A DNA stretch of 64,000 nt from JAGDMS01 sp050015455 (GTDB lineage: Bacteria; Desulfobacterota; Binatia; HRBIN30): positions 1-64,000 of the forward strand of contig JBEKBJ010000003.1 in NCBI GenBank assembly GCA_050015455.1. The letters are read 5' to 3'. Below the pieces are notes generated by a model that saw nothing but the letters and a program-made list of their open reading frames with translations, was not told where the DNA came from and did no database searches. Below are positions 37,568 to 45,671 of this stretch, piece by piece. The translations under genes and the position numbers were made by a program. Each line of letters starts with the position of its first letter. Positions within the stretch are counted from its first letter, which is position 1.

Positions 37568-38656
37568 TTACCGGGCCAGCAGGCGGGAGGGGTTGTCGAC
37601 GGTCAGCCGTTGGATGTCTTCGCGCGCGATGCCGACCCGCTCCAGCGTCGGCACCACAAAGCTGCACAGGCGGCCGTAGCCCTCTCCGCCGTAGCGGCGC
37701 AGCAGAAGCTTCATGAAGGTGTCGGTGCCGAGCACGAGCTGCGCCGCGTAACCCGCCCGCAACAGCGCTACGAGCCCGGCCAGACGTTCCCAGTCTGCCA
37801 TCGCCGCGATCCCCATAGGCTCCGCGTCCCAGTAGTGTCCAAAGGTGTCGATCGACAAATTCAGACCACGCTCGAGCAACCGCATGGCTGTATCGACGTT
37901 GATACGCGCGGCGTCCGGTTCAAGGATCAACCGCGTCAGGTCGCGGGTGACGAACTTCATGTCGTTGTGGGCAATGACCGTCCGGTCGAACGGCATGCCC
38001 TCGCTCTCCAGGATATCGGCGATCTTCGCTCCCGCCTCCGGTCCCAGCAGTATTCCCTGGTGCACCGTGAGTGAAAGGCCGGTCTCGTGGGCAACCCGAG
38101 CCGCGGCTCGCAGAGCATTCACCTCCGGCTCGCAGAAATCCTCCTCGATCGCCACCTTGACGTGGCCAGGCAAGACGCCGGTTCCGTCGAGCCCGTCGCG
38201 GATCTCTTGGCGCATGTACGCGACCATGTCGTCGATGCGCATGCCAAGGAACCGCTCAGGCCAGGAGTCGCGCGAGTACAAACCCGTCGTGGCAATGATG
38301 TGCACCCCGCTGGCTTGCGACACGCGGCGCAACGCCAGCGGATCGAGCCGCAGTCCAGGCGTGCTCATGTCGACCACGGCGCTCCCGCCCACTGCTTTGA
38401 AGTCGGCCAGCTCCGCCGCCATGAGCGCCTCGTCGCGCATGACGAAGGCATCTCGGCTCATGATGAAGCCGTGTTTGAGTATGCCGAGGTTGTCTAGCCG
38501 GATCGGTTCATCCAGCTGCACCGGCGGGTTGCTCGGGACAAAAGCCTCGAAGCGCCGGCGGAAGCAGCTGCCGTCATACAGGGTGTGCTCGTGCATCGAG
38601 GTGAAGCCGAGTTGCTCCGGGGTGATCGGTCCGCGGACGGTCATGATTTCAGCCAT
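37568..38656 (-). CDS. Phosphotriesterase-family amidohydrolase
   Basis: TIM-barrel metal hydrolase of 362 residues. Metal ligands are visible: His22-x-His24 (TSMHEHTL), a bridging Lys or Glu in HVKVAIEEDF, a His in LTVHQGILLG, a His in VIAHNDMKF and an Asp in LGTDTF. The family includes lactonases, phosphotriesterases and aryldialkylphosphatases; most genomic members are lactonases, so lactone hydrolysis is the likeliest role. The ATG at 38656 follows GAGGAGC; the frame opens further but lacks a better site. It converges on the aldehyde oxidoreductase with ten bases between. Confidence 0.85.
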   Translation of the reverse strand: MAEIMTVRGPITPEQLGFTSMHEHTLYDGSCFRRRFEAFVPSNPPVQLDEPIRLDNLGILKHGFIMSRDAFVMRDEALMAAELADFKAVGGSAVVDMSTPGLRLDPLALRRVSQASGVHIIATTGLYSRDSWPERFLGMRIDDMVAYMRQEIRDGLDGTGVLPGHVKVAIEEDFCEPEVNALRAAARVAHETGLSLTVHQGILLGPEAGAKIADILESEGMPFDRTVIAHNDMKFVTRDLTRLILEPDAARINVDTAMRLLERGLNLSIDTFGHYWDAEPMGIAAMADWERLAGLVALLRAGYAAQLVLGTDTFMKLLLRRYGGEGYGRLCSFVVPTLERVGIAREDIQRLTVDNPSRLLAR

Positions 38657-38844
38657 CGTGCTTGCTCCTCTTCGCTCTGCGCGGCATTGCCTCTTCGGTT
38701 CGCGCGAGATCGCATACAAGAGGAGCGGTGTTCTCGTCAAAACGAACGCGGTCCCTTGGTTTCAGCGCCGCCTGTGTAAGTCAGGGACGCCGCTTCCCGC
38801 CTTGAGTCGGCACACCTCATTCGCTGGCTTCAACTGATCACACA

Positions 38845-39009
38845 ATGGAAACTCCGAAGCGCCAGCCGACACGTGCCGTGCGGGTGGGGCAAGTACAGAT
38901 CGGTGCCGGCGCGCTGGTCGCGGTGCAGAGTATGTGCACCACCAAGACACGCGACTTCTGCCCCGCCTGCGCCTGGAGTTGGACCGCCTCATCGCCGGCC
39001 GCTGCGTAG
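38845..39009 (+). pseudogene. 5' fragment of ispG (gcpE)
   Basis: The 54-codon frame reads METPKRQPTRAVRVGQVQIG, then AGALVAVQSMCTTKTRD. This matches the N-terminus of IspG (VxVGxVxIGGGAPVxVQSMxxTxTRD), the 4Fe-4S enzyme making HMBPP in isoprenoid synthesis. After residue 37 the similarity ends, the reading becomes unrelated and stops at 39007. The remaining roughly 320-residue body and Fe-S cysteines are gone, so the fragment cannot be active. A full ispG is expected elsewhere. Confidence 0.72.
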
Positions 39010-39053
39010 GTGCAAGCGAACAGGCGACTTGACGGACGGCCAGCTATTGCGGC

Positions 39054-39404
39054 ATGACCTTTGACGCCATGGCTTTCGCATCCAGAGCGTTTCCCAAGAT
39101 GATGCTCGGATTCGTCGTGCGCCGGTGCACCGTCGACATGGGCCATCAACCTTCGCCCGAAGAGTTTGCGGTGTGGGCCAACGACTACAAGCATGGCACC
39201 GGGATCTATCGCCTGTTCGGCCGCCCGATAACGGTGGACGAAGCGCGCCTGATCCTGCGGCACAGGTCGCGGATCGTGACCGCCCGCAGTGCCGCCCCGC
39301 ACGAACGTATACTCCCCGAGGTGGGCGTCGCGAGCGGCAACGGAACCGCCGTCGTGGTCTCGTTCTCCGAGGCCATGGCGCGCTTGAAAGCGCGGGCTAA
39401 GTGA
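39054..39404 (+). CDS. Small hypothetical protein
   Basis: A 116-codon frame whose core, HQPSPEEFAVWANDYKHG, then YRLFGRPITVDEARLILRHR and PHERILPEVGV, looks like real protein with balanced composition. I do not recognise a family. Upstream residues (MTFDAMAFASRAF) may be non-coding, since in-frame ATGs occur at 39099 and 39138 and none has a clear ribosome site. It sits between the ispG fragment and mutS2, so it could be part of the same decayed segment. Confidence 0.5.
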   Translation: MTFDAMAFASRAFPKMMLGFVVRRCTVDMGHQPSPEEFAVWANDYKHGTGIYRLFGRPITVDEARLILRHRSRIVTARSAAPHERILPEVGVASGNGTAVVVSFSEAMARLKARAK

Positions 39405-39490
39405 AGCTGTCAGGATTCAGCAATCAGCCTGTGACGGCGTGGTTGACGTTCTCGCTTGCCGGCTGATGGCCGCGCGCTGATCGCTCTGTC

Positions 39491-41815
39491 ATGCGTCCCC
39501 GCGACCTTGCCGCATTAGAATTCGATCGCGTTCGCAACCGGCTGGCGGACTTCGCCTGCTCGTCGGCGGGGAAGGAAGCGTGTTGCGCCCTGGCACCGAA
39601 GAGTGAACGGAGCGCGGCCGAAAACGCGCTCGAGGCCGTCTGGCAGTGCTTCCGCTTGCTCGAGGAGCAGGGAACCATCCCGTTGTCGGAGTTCCCCGAC
39701 ATCCGCTTCTCCTTGCGCACGGCGGCACGCGAAAGCTCTGTCCTCGATGGCAAGTCGCTGGTCGAAGTCCGGACGGTGCTCGCGGCAGTTGAGGAAATGC
39801 GGGCATTTTTGAGGAAGCAGGCAAAATCGTTTCCCGCGCTGGCGGAGCTGCCGGACCAGCTCGTGCCGTTGCCCGAACTGCACCACACGCTGACGCTTGC
39901 CCTCGACGAGAACGGCGTTGTGAGCGACGACGCCAGCGATGAGCTGGCGGAGGTGCGGCGCACGATTCGCCAACTGCGGGCGAAGCTCACGCGCCGGCTG
40001 GAAGATCTGCTGACGCAGCCGACGATGGCCGAGATGCTCGGTGATCGCTTCGTGACCCTGCGCAACAACCGCTTCGTGCTCCCGATTAAGACCGCCATGG
40101 CCAGGCAGTTTGATGGCGTGGTGCAGGACCGCTCGGCTTCCGGCGAGACCACGTTCATCGAGCCGTTGTTCGCGGTCGAGCTGAATAACCACCTGCTTAT
40201 GGCCAGCAAGGAAGAGGAATGGCTGGTGCGGCGGATCCTCGGCGACCTCACGGCGCTGGTGCGCGCCGACCACGAGACCATTCTCGCCAGCTTCGGCGCC
40301 CTCGTCGAGATTGATGCGTTGGCGGCGCGGGCAAAGTTCGCGCAGCGCTACCGGTGCACGCAGCCGCACTTCGATGGGGAATTGGTGCTCGAACAGGCGC
40401 GCCACCCGCTGCTGCTGTTCGGCGACCGCGAGGTCACGCCCATCAACCTGCGCATCCCGAACGGCAAGCAAGTGCTGGTGATCACCGGCCCGAACACCGG
40501 GGGCAAGACCGTCGCGCTGAAGACGTTGGGGCTCATGGCGCTCATGGCACAGAGCGGCATGCTGATCCCTGCCGCCGAGGGCGCCCGCCTACCGTGCTTC
40601 CGGGCGATCTATGCTGACATCGGCGACGAGCAGAACCTCGAGCGCAGCCTCTCGACGTTCTCGGCGCACGTGGCGAATCTGACCGAGATCATCGAAGCGT
40701 GCGAGGCCCCGGCGCTGGTGCTGCTCGATGAGCCCGGGGTGGGCACGGATCCGGAGGACGGCGCGGCGCTCGGCATCGGCATGATCCAGATCCTCGAGGA
40801 CACTGGAGCTCATGTCGCTCTCAGCACCCATTACGCGCCGCTGAAGCTGTTCGCGCTCAGCCATGACGCCTGCATCACGGCGGCGGTCGATTTCGATGTC
40901 GAAGCCATGCTGCCACGCTATCGGCTACGCTATCACTCGATCGGGGAAAGCTTGGCGCTGCCGATTGCGCGCCGGCTCGGCATGCCCGCCGCCGTTCTCG
41001 ACGCCGCCGGCGCCGCACGCACCGAGCAGGCGAAGGCGCTGGCCGCCGCCGTGGCCGCGCTCGAAGCCAACCGCCGCCGCTACGAAGAACGCCTCAGCGA
41101 AGTCGAGGAACGAGCCCGGAGCGCGGCAGGGGCACAAGAGGAAGTCAAGCATTTGTTGGAGGAGCTACGCGAAAAACGCCGCCGCCGTTGGGCGGACGAA
41201 CTGCACGCCGCCCGCGACTTCGTACGCACGCTGCGTGAGCAAGGCCGCGAACTGCTTGCCGCTGTGGAGCGCGGCGTCGCTGATCGGCAAGCATTCAATC
41301 GATGGCTCCGGCAGCAAGAAGCGGAAATCGGCGCGCGTGAGGCGGAGTTTGCCGCCCAGTTACTCCCAATGTCCGCGCCGCCGCGAATCGGCGATCAGGT
41401 TCAGGTCGGCGACACCGGCATCCGTGGCCAGCTGCTGTCGGTGGACGGGGAGCGTGCCCGCATCCAGCGTGGCAACCTGCGCTTCGAAGTGCCGGCGGCG
41501 CAGCTGCACCGCATCGGCGAGACGGCACCAGCGGCAACGGAAGTGCACGTTGCCGCCGCACCGGAGGACACGCCGCAAGAGATCACGTTGTTGGGGCTAC
41601 GGGCCAAAGAGGCCGTCGCTGAACTCGAACAATTCCTGGACCGAGCGGCACAGGCGCGTCACCCGTCGGTGCGCATCATCCACGGCGTCGGCAGTGGTGC
41701 ACTGAAGCGCGCCGTGCAGGACTACCTGTCAACGTCGCCGTACTGCACAGCTTTTCGCGCCGGCGAGCCGCGCGAAGGTGGCGCCGGAGTCACGGTCGCC
41801 GAGATTGCGTGCTGA
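39491..41815 (+). CDS. mutS2: MutS2 family ATPase/endonuclease with Smr domain
   Basis: MutS paralogue without mismatch-reading domain, acting in recombination suppression or ribosome rescue. The 774-residue protein has a core/lever region, Walker A ITGPNTGGKTVALKT (about 333-347), QNLERSLSTFSAHV, Walker B LVLLDEPGVGTDPEDG, a coiled-coil stretch (about 505-610), a KOW-like segment (PPRIGDQVQVGD) and a C-terminal Smr domain (LRAKEAVAELEQFLDRA, IIHGVGSGALKRAVQDYL). In Smr the usual LDLRG motif is changed to ITLLG, while HGxGxGxL is kept. mutS is 12 kb upstream, a separate gene. Confidence 0.93.
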   Translation: MRPRDLAALEFDRVRNRLADFACSSAGKEACCALAPKSERSAAENALEAVWQCFRLLEEQGTIPLSEFPDIRFSLRTAARESSVLDGKSLVEVRTVLAAVEEMRAFLRKQAKSFPALAELPDQLVPLPELHHTLTLALDENGVVSDDASDELAEVRRTIRQLRAKLTRRLEDLLTQPTMAEMLGDRFVTLRNNRFVLPIKTAMARQFDGVVQDRSASGETTFIEPLFAVELNNHLLMASKEEEWLVRRILGDLTALVRADHETILASFGALVEIDALAARAKFAQRYRCTQPHFDGELVLEQARHPLLLFGDREVTPINLRIPNGKQVLVITGPNTGGKTVALKTLGLMALMAQSGMLIPAAEGARLPCFRAIYADIGDEQNLERSLSTFSAHVANLTEIIEACEAPALVLLDEPGVGTDPEDGAALGIGMIQILEDTGAHVALSTHYAPLKLFALSHDACITAAVDFDVEAMLPRYRLRYHSIGESLALPIARRLGMPAAVLDAAGAARTEQAKALAAAVAALEANRRRYEERLSEVEERARSAAGAQEEVKHLLEELREKRRRRWADELHAARDFVRTLREQGRELLAAVERGVADRQAFNRWLRQQEAEIGAREAEFAAQLLPMSAPPRIGDQVQVGDTGIRGQLLSVDGERARIQRGNLRFEVPAAQLHRIGETAPAATEVHVAAAPEDTPQEITLLGLRAKEAVAELEQFLDRAAQARHPSVRIIHGVGSGALKRAVQDYLSTSPYCTAFRAGEPREGGAGVTVAEIAC

Positions 41816-41824
41816 CGCAGGGAC

Positions 41825-43009
41825 TCAGCTCCCGCGCGGCAGCCCCAGCACTTGCATGGCGATGATCCCGCGCATGATCTCCGAGGTCCCGGAGGCGATG
41901 CTGGCCGCGGGCGCCTGCAAGAACGTGCGCTGCAGCCACTGCTCCGGATTGAAGTGCTCGCTGCCGGGATCGGGGGTGTCGTAGAGCAGGCCCGATGGTC
42001 CCAGGATCGACATGCCGATACGCGGCATCGCCTGGGTGAGCTCGGTCCAGTGCAGTTTAATGATCGAGGCCTCCGGGCCGGGCATACCCCAGCGCAGCAA
42101 CTTGTCGAGCGTACGCTGGCAGGTGTGCCGAAAGGTTTCGACACCCAGGTAGATGTCAGCCAGCGCCTGGCGCATCAGGGGGTCGCGGCTCGCGCCGCGC
42201 TCGCGCGCCAGCCGGAGGAGCTGATCGCGTCCGCGGGCCAAGAGGATCTGCATCTCGACCACGTACAGGATGCCGCGCTCGTTCTGCAATGCGGCGGTGG
42301 CAATCTGCCAACCGTTGTGCAGCTCGCCTAGGAGGTTTTCACGCGGCACCCGGACATCCTCGAAAAAGACCTCGCTGAATTCCGCCTGGCCGCCGATCTG
42401 CCGTAGCGGTCTGACCGTGATTCCCGGGCTCTTCATATCGACGAGCAGGCAGGAGATACCATTGCGCCGTTTCGACTCGGGGTCGGTACGGCACAGGACC
42501 ATGCACCAGTTGGCGTGCTGCGCCAGGGTGGTCCAAACCTTTTGGCCATCCATGACGAAGGAGTCGCCCTCCAGAATCGCCTTGGTGCGCAGGGACGCCA
42601 GATCCGACCCGGCGCTGGGCTCGGAAAAGCCGAAGCACCAGAGATCTTCCGCCGTCAGGATGCGGCGCAAGAAGCGTTGCTTTTGCGCCTCGGTACCGTA
42701 AGCAATCAGGGACGGGCCCGCGATCCCGATCCCGAGGCTGCCAGCGACCTCGGGCGCCTGGGCGTGCGCCATCTCCTCCGTGTACGCGATCTGCTCCGGA
42801 ATCGAAGCTTCCCGTCCGCCGTATTCCACCGGCCAGGTGATTCCCACCCAGCGTGCCTCGGCGAGCTTCGCCTGCCAGGCACGCAGGCGCGGAATACGTT
42901 CCGCTTCGGGCAGCTTGGCGGCGTGTTCGGCCTGCAGCTCACCCGGAAGATTGGCCGCCAGCCAGCTGCGCAACTCCTTACGGAATACCTCGAGATCTTG
43001 TGTCCCCAT
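41825..43009 (-). CDS. Acyl-CoA dehydrogenase (FadE-like)
   Basis: Acyl-CoA dehydrogenase of 394 residues, full length: WVGITWPVEYGGREAS, the flavin/substrate signature FGFSEPSAGSDLASLRTKA, GQKVWTTLAQHANW, NERGILYVVEMQ and the C-terminal SGTSEIMRGIIAMQVLGLP. The tail lacks the Glu of the classic IYEGT motif, as in many FadE-type enzymes of steroid or branched-acid breakdown. It is not clustered with other beta-oxidation genes; mutS2 converges with it, nine bases apart. Substrate unknown. Confidence 0.9.
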   Translation of the reverse strand: MGTQDLEVFRKELRSWLAANLPGELQAEHAAKLPEAERIPRLRAWQAKLAEARWVGITWPVEYGGREASIPEQIAYTEEMAHAQAPEVAGSLGIGIAGPSLIAYGTEAQKQRFLRRILTAEDLWCFGFSEPSAGSDLASLRTKAILEGDSFVMDGQKVWTTLAQHANWCMVLCRTDPESKRRNGISCLLVDMKSPGITVRPLRQIGGQAEFSEVFFEDVRVPRENLLGELHNGWQIATAALQNERGILYVVEMQILLARGRDQLLRLARERGASRDPLMRQALADIYLGVETFRHTCQRTLDKLLRWGMPGPEASIIKLHWTELTQAMPRIGMSILGPSGLLYDTPDPGSEHFNPEQWLQRTFLQAPAASIASGTSEIMRGIIAMQVLGLPRGS

Positions 43010-43101
43010 GGCGGAGTTTTGTAAACGTCTGCTGCCCCGACGTCAATGTGCTGGCGTCACGGCGCAATTCGGTGTAATGAACCTCACCGCTGAGGTGTGA
43101 T

Positions 43102-45087
43102 GTGTCGAGCAAGCGAAGTTGGGGTTGGATCTGCGCCGTCATAGCACTGCTCGCACTCGGTCGGACAGCAACGCTGGCGCAAGTGGTTCCGATCCGCGGT
43201 GATGCCAATTGTGACGGGCGGGTCGATGCAAGCGACATCGACGCCGTCATCGCGCTCCTGTTCGGTGAGGCCGGCGCCTGCCCGAGCGCAGAGGCCAACG
43301 CGGACGCCAACCAGGACGGTAGCGTGACTGCGGCGGACATCACCGCGGTGGAGCTGCTCCTACCGCTGGCGGGGCCGACGGGTACCCCGAGCGTAACCCC
43401 GACGCCCTCAGAAACCCCGACCATCACGCCGAGCCCGCTGCCGAGCGTAACGCCGACCATCACACGCACCCCCGTTCCAAGCCTGACCCCAACGATCACG
43501 CGCACTCCGACTCGGACCGTGACGCCGAGCGTCACACTCACCCCGACACGCAGCTTCACTCCAACTGCGACCGCAGTCGCGACGGGTACCCCTACCGCGA
43601 CCAAGACTGCCACGTCCACCGCAACCCCGAGTAAAACCCGCACCTTCACACCGACTCGAACCTCAACTGCAACCCCCACCGCCACGTGGTCGCCTACCTT
43701 GACGCGAACGCCAACGGTCACGCGCACACCCACGTCAACCTCCACTGTAACGCCCACTCCAACCCCATCGGCTACGCGACCGCCGACGAGCACGCCGACC
43801 CCGACCCCATCGCCAACCGTGACTCGGACCCCGTCTTCCACAGCGACGCCGTCGCCCACGCGCACCCCGTCACCGACGCCGACACCGTCGCAGACCGCGA
43901 CGGCGACCCGGACGCCTTCGAACACATCAACGCCAACGCCCACACGCACTCCGTCACTGACGCCGACACCGTCGCAGACTGCGACAGTGACTCGGACGCC
44001 TTCGAACACGTCAACGCCAACGCCCACACCCTCACCGACGAACACTTCGACGCAGACGCCGACGCACCCACCGTCAAAGGGGCCGATAGTAAACTACTTC
44101 GGCCTGACGACGGGGGATAACTCGGTGCTGACGCCGGATGACACGGACGCGGAAGGCAACCCAGTCTACACGCGTCCGATCGGCTTCGGCTTCTTCATCG
44201 TCATCGAAGCGAGGCCGGGCACGAGCGGGCTTCTGCCGCAGCCTATGTTCGAAAACAGCAATCCCTCCCAGCTGCCCGACGTCCAGATCGAAGCGAATCA
44301 GTCATTGGGAACGGGGGCGGGCCGCGGTAGCTTGGCGGTTTGCGACAACGGGCCGCCGCCGACGCCGCTCGGCGGTGTACCGGGGATCAACCCGCCAAGC
44401 TTTGACCCGACATCGCAGTTCATCGCCAATGCGCTGAACGACTTTGGCTGCCGGTTTGCCGACAACACCTCGGCCCCGTGTACAAAAGTCGACGACAGCG
44501 GGATCAACAAATACGTGATGGCGAACTCCAAAGCGCAGTATTGCACGAACACGGTCCTCGGTGCCGAGTTGGCATTCCCGCCCGGAGACACCCTGCTCAC
44601 CGTCGAACTGCGCGACTACAACGCCGCAACTCAGACCCACGTCAACACCGGGTATCCTGTGAGTCTAGTGGTCCGCGTGCCGACCCCGGCACCAACCGGC
44701 ACCCCAACCGAGACCTTCCCTCCGACGCTGACGCCGACCATCACACTTACCAGAACACCCAGTACAACGCGGACCGTTACCGCCACGCCGACGATCACGT
44801 CGACCCCGCTCCCCAGTTCGACGTGGACGAATACGCCGCTACCGACGGTCACCGCGACGTTTACGCCGACGCTTGTTCCAACTGCCACTGGAACGCTCAC
44901 CCCGAGTGCGACGGCGACGGCGACACCGACAGCAAGCCCGACGTCAAGCCCCAGCCCAACCCCGACACCGAGCGCAACCACGGCGCCCAGCGGGACGCCG
45001 ACAGCCACTTCGATGCCGAGCACGACCGAGACGGAAACCCCGGCAGTAGCCGATACCGCGACTGCAACTGAGACACCCGGGATCTGA
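43102..45087 (+). CDS. Secreted Thr-Pro-repeat protein with N-terminal dockerin-like domain
   Basis: The 661-residue protein has a signal peptide (about 1-27), a dockerin type I-like pair of EF-hand loops at 33-90 (GDANCDGRVDASDIDAVI and ADANQDGSVTAADITAVE), a Thr/Pro/Ser-rich linker of TPT-type repeats at about 94-345, a globular region at about 350-555 (IVNYFGLTTGDNSVLTPDD, CRFADNTSAPC), and a second TPT linker to the end. It is probably exposed or released and may be O-glycosylated. Function is unknown. Start is GTG 43102; the overlapping ATG is out of frame. Dockerins are normally C-terminal, so N-terminal placement is unusual. Confidence 0.82.
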   Translation: MSSKRSWGWICAVIALLALGRTATLAQVVPIRGDANCDGRVDASDIDAVIALLFGEAGACPSAEANADANQDGSVTAADITAVELLLPLAGPTGTPSVTPTPSETPTITPSPLPSVTPTITRTPVPSLTPTITRTPTRTVTPSVTLTPTRSFTPTATAVATGTPTATKTATSTATPSKTRTFTPTRTSTATPTATWSPTLTRTPTVTRTPTSTSTVTPTPTPSATRPPTSTPTPTPSPTVTRTPSSTATPSPTRTPSPTPTPSQTATATRTPSNTSTPTPTRTPSLTPTPSQTATVTRTPSNTSTPTPTPSPTNTSTQTPTHPPSKGPIVNYFGLTTGDNSVLTPDDTDAEGNPVYTRPIGFGFFIVIEARPGTSGLLPQPMFENSNPSQLPDVQIEANQSLGTGAGRGSLAVCDNGPPPTPLGGVPGINPPSFDPTSQFIANALNDFGCRFADNTSAPCTKVDDSGINKYVMANSKAQYCTNTVLGAELAFPPGDTLLTVELRDYNAATQTHVNTGYPVSLVVRVPTPAPTGTPTETFPPTLTPTITLTRTPSTTRTVTATPTITSTPLPSSTWTNTPLPTVTATFTPTLVPTATGTLTPSATATATPTASPTSSPSPTPTPSATTAPSGTPTATSMPSTTETETPAVADTATATETPGI

Positions 45088-45191
45088 GATCGCGGCCCCG
45101 GCGTTGGGCTACGCTCTGCATCGAAGGGGCGGGAGCAGGACTTGACCCGAACGCTCGCAACGTGCACGAGCAGGAGTAGAGGAGAACTACG

Positions 45192-45611
45192 ATGCAGTGG
45201 ACCAGCTGGATTGGTCTAGCACTTGGCGTGGTGATGGTCAGCGCCCCTAAGCTTGGGCCGCCACCTGTCATGCTCGACCTCGGCCCTGTCGTCCCGACCC
45301 CGGTACCATCGCCCAAATCGGCCGAGAAGAAGCGGCTGATCACGACGATTACCGTGCAGAATTCACCTGAGGGCGAAAGCATTGTTTCGTTCGAAGCCAC
45401 CGATGTCGCCGATGAAGGCAAGGACAAGTTCCGCACCCTGGCTTCGAAGAACTACTCGCTGGCGGAGGAGAAACCCGAACTGAAGCATCTGCGTGAGCGG
45501 ATCCTTCAGGACCTGCGCGGCATAGAGCGGGAGATGCTCGATTTCGCCGAGCTTGCTGGCCCGCCCAAAGAGCGCGCGCCATTACAACCGGGCGACGCAC
45601 GACCGCATTGA
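45192..45611 (+). CDS. Small hypothetical protein with signal-like N-terminus
   Basis: The 139-residue frame follows a good AGAGGAGAACTACG site. It opens with a hydrophobic stretch (WTSWIGLALGVVMVSA), a Pro-rich segment (PVVPTPVPSPK), then a charged region (TITVQNSPEGESIVSFEA, LKHLRERILQDLRGIEREML) likely to be helical. It looks exported or membrane-anchored. I do not recognise a family. It may be cotranscribed with the Thr-Pro protein 104 bases upstream. Confidence 0.62.
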   Translation: MQWTSWIGLALGVVMVSAPKLGPPPVMLDLGPVVPTPVPSPKSAEKKRLITTITVQNSPEGESIVSFEATDVADEGKDKFRTLASKNYSLAEEKPELKHLRERILQDLRGIEREMLDFAELAGPPKERAPLQPGDARPH

Positions 45612-45671
45612 TCCGGCGGAGAGCAGCAGCCGGACGTTGGGCTCGATCGTCTGTCCGGAATTGAATTGAGC

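Noticed and set aside
42978..44045. Long minus-strand frame of Val-Gly repeats opposite the first Thr-Pro gene
   Set aside because: It is the mirror reading of ACx/CCG Thr-Pro codons; no signal peptide or ribosome site belongs to it and it overlaps the acyl-CoA dehydrogenase start.
43381..44085. CRISPR-like periodic DNA
   Set aside because: The periodicity is irregular codon repetition of Thr-Pro in an open frame; there are no constant repeats with unique spacers.
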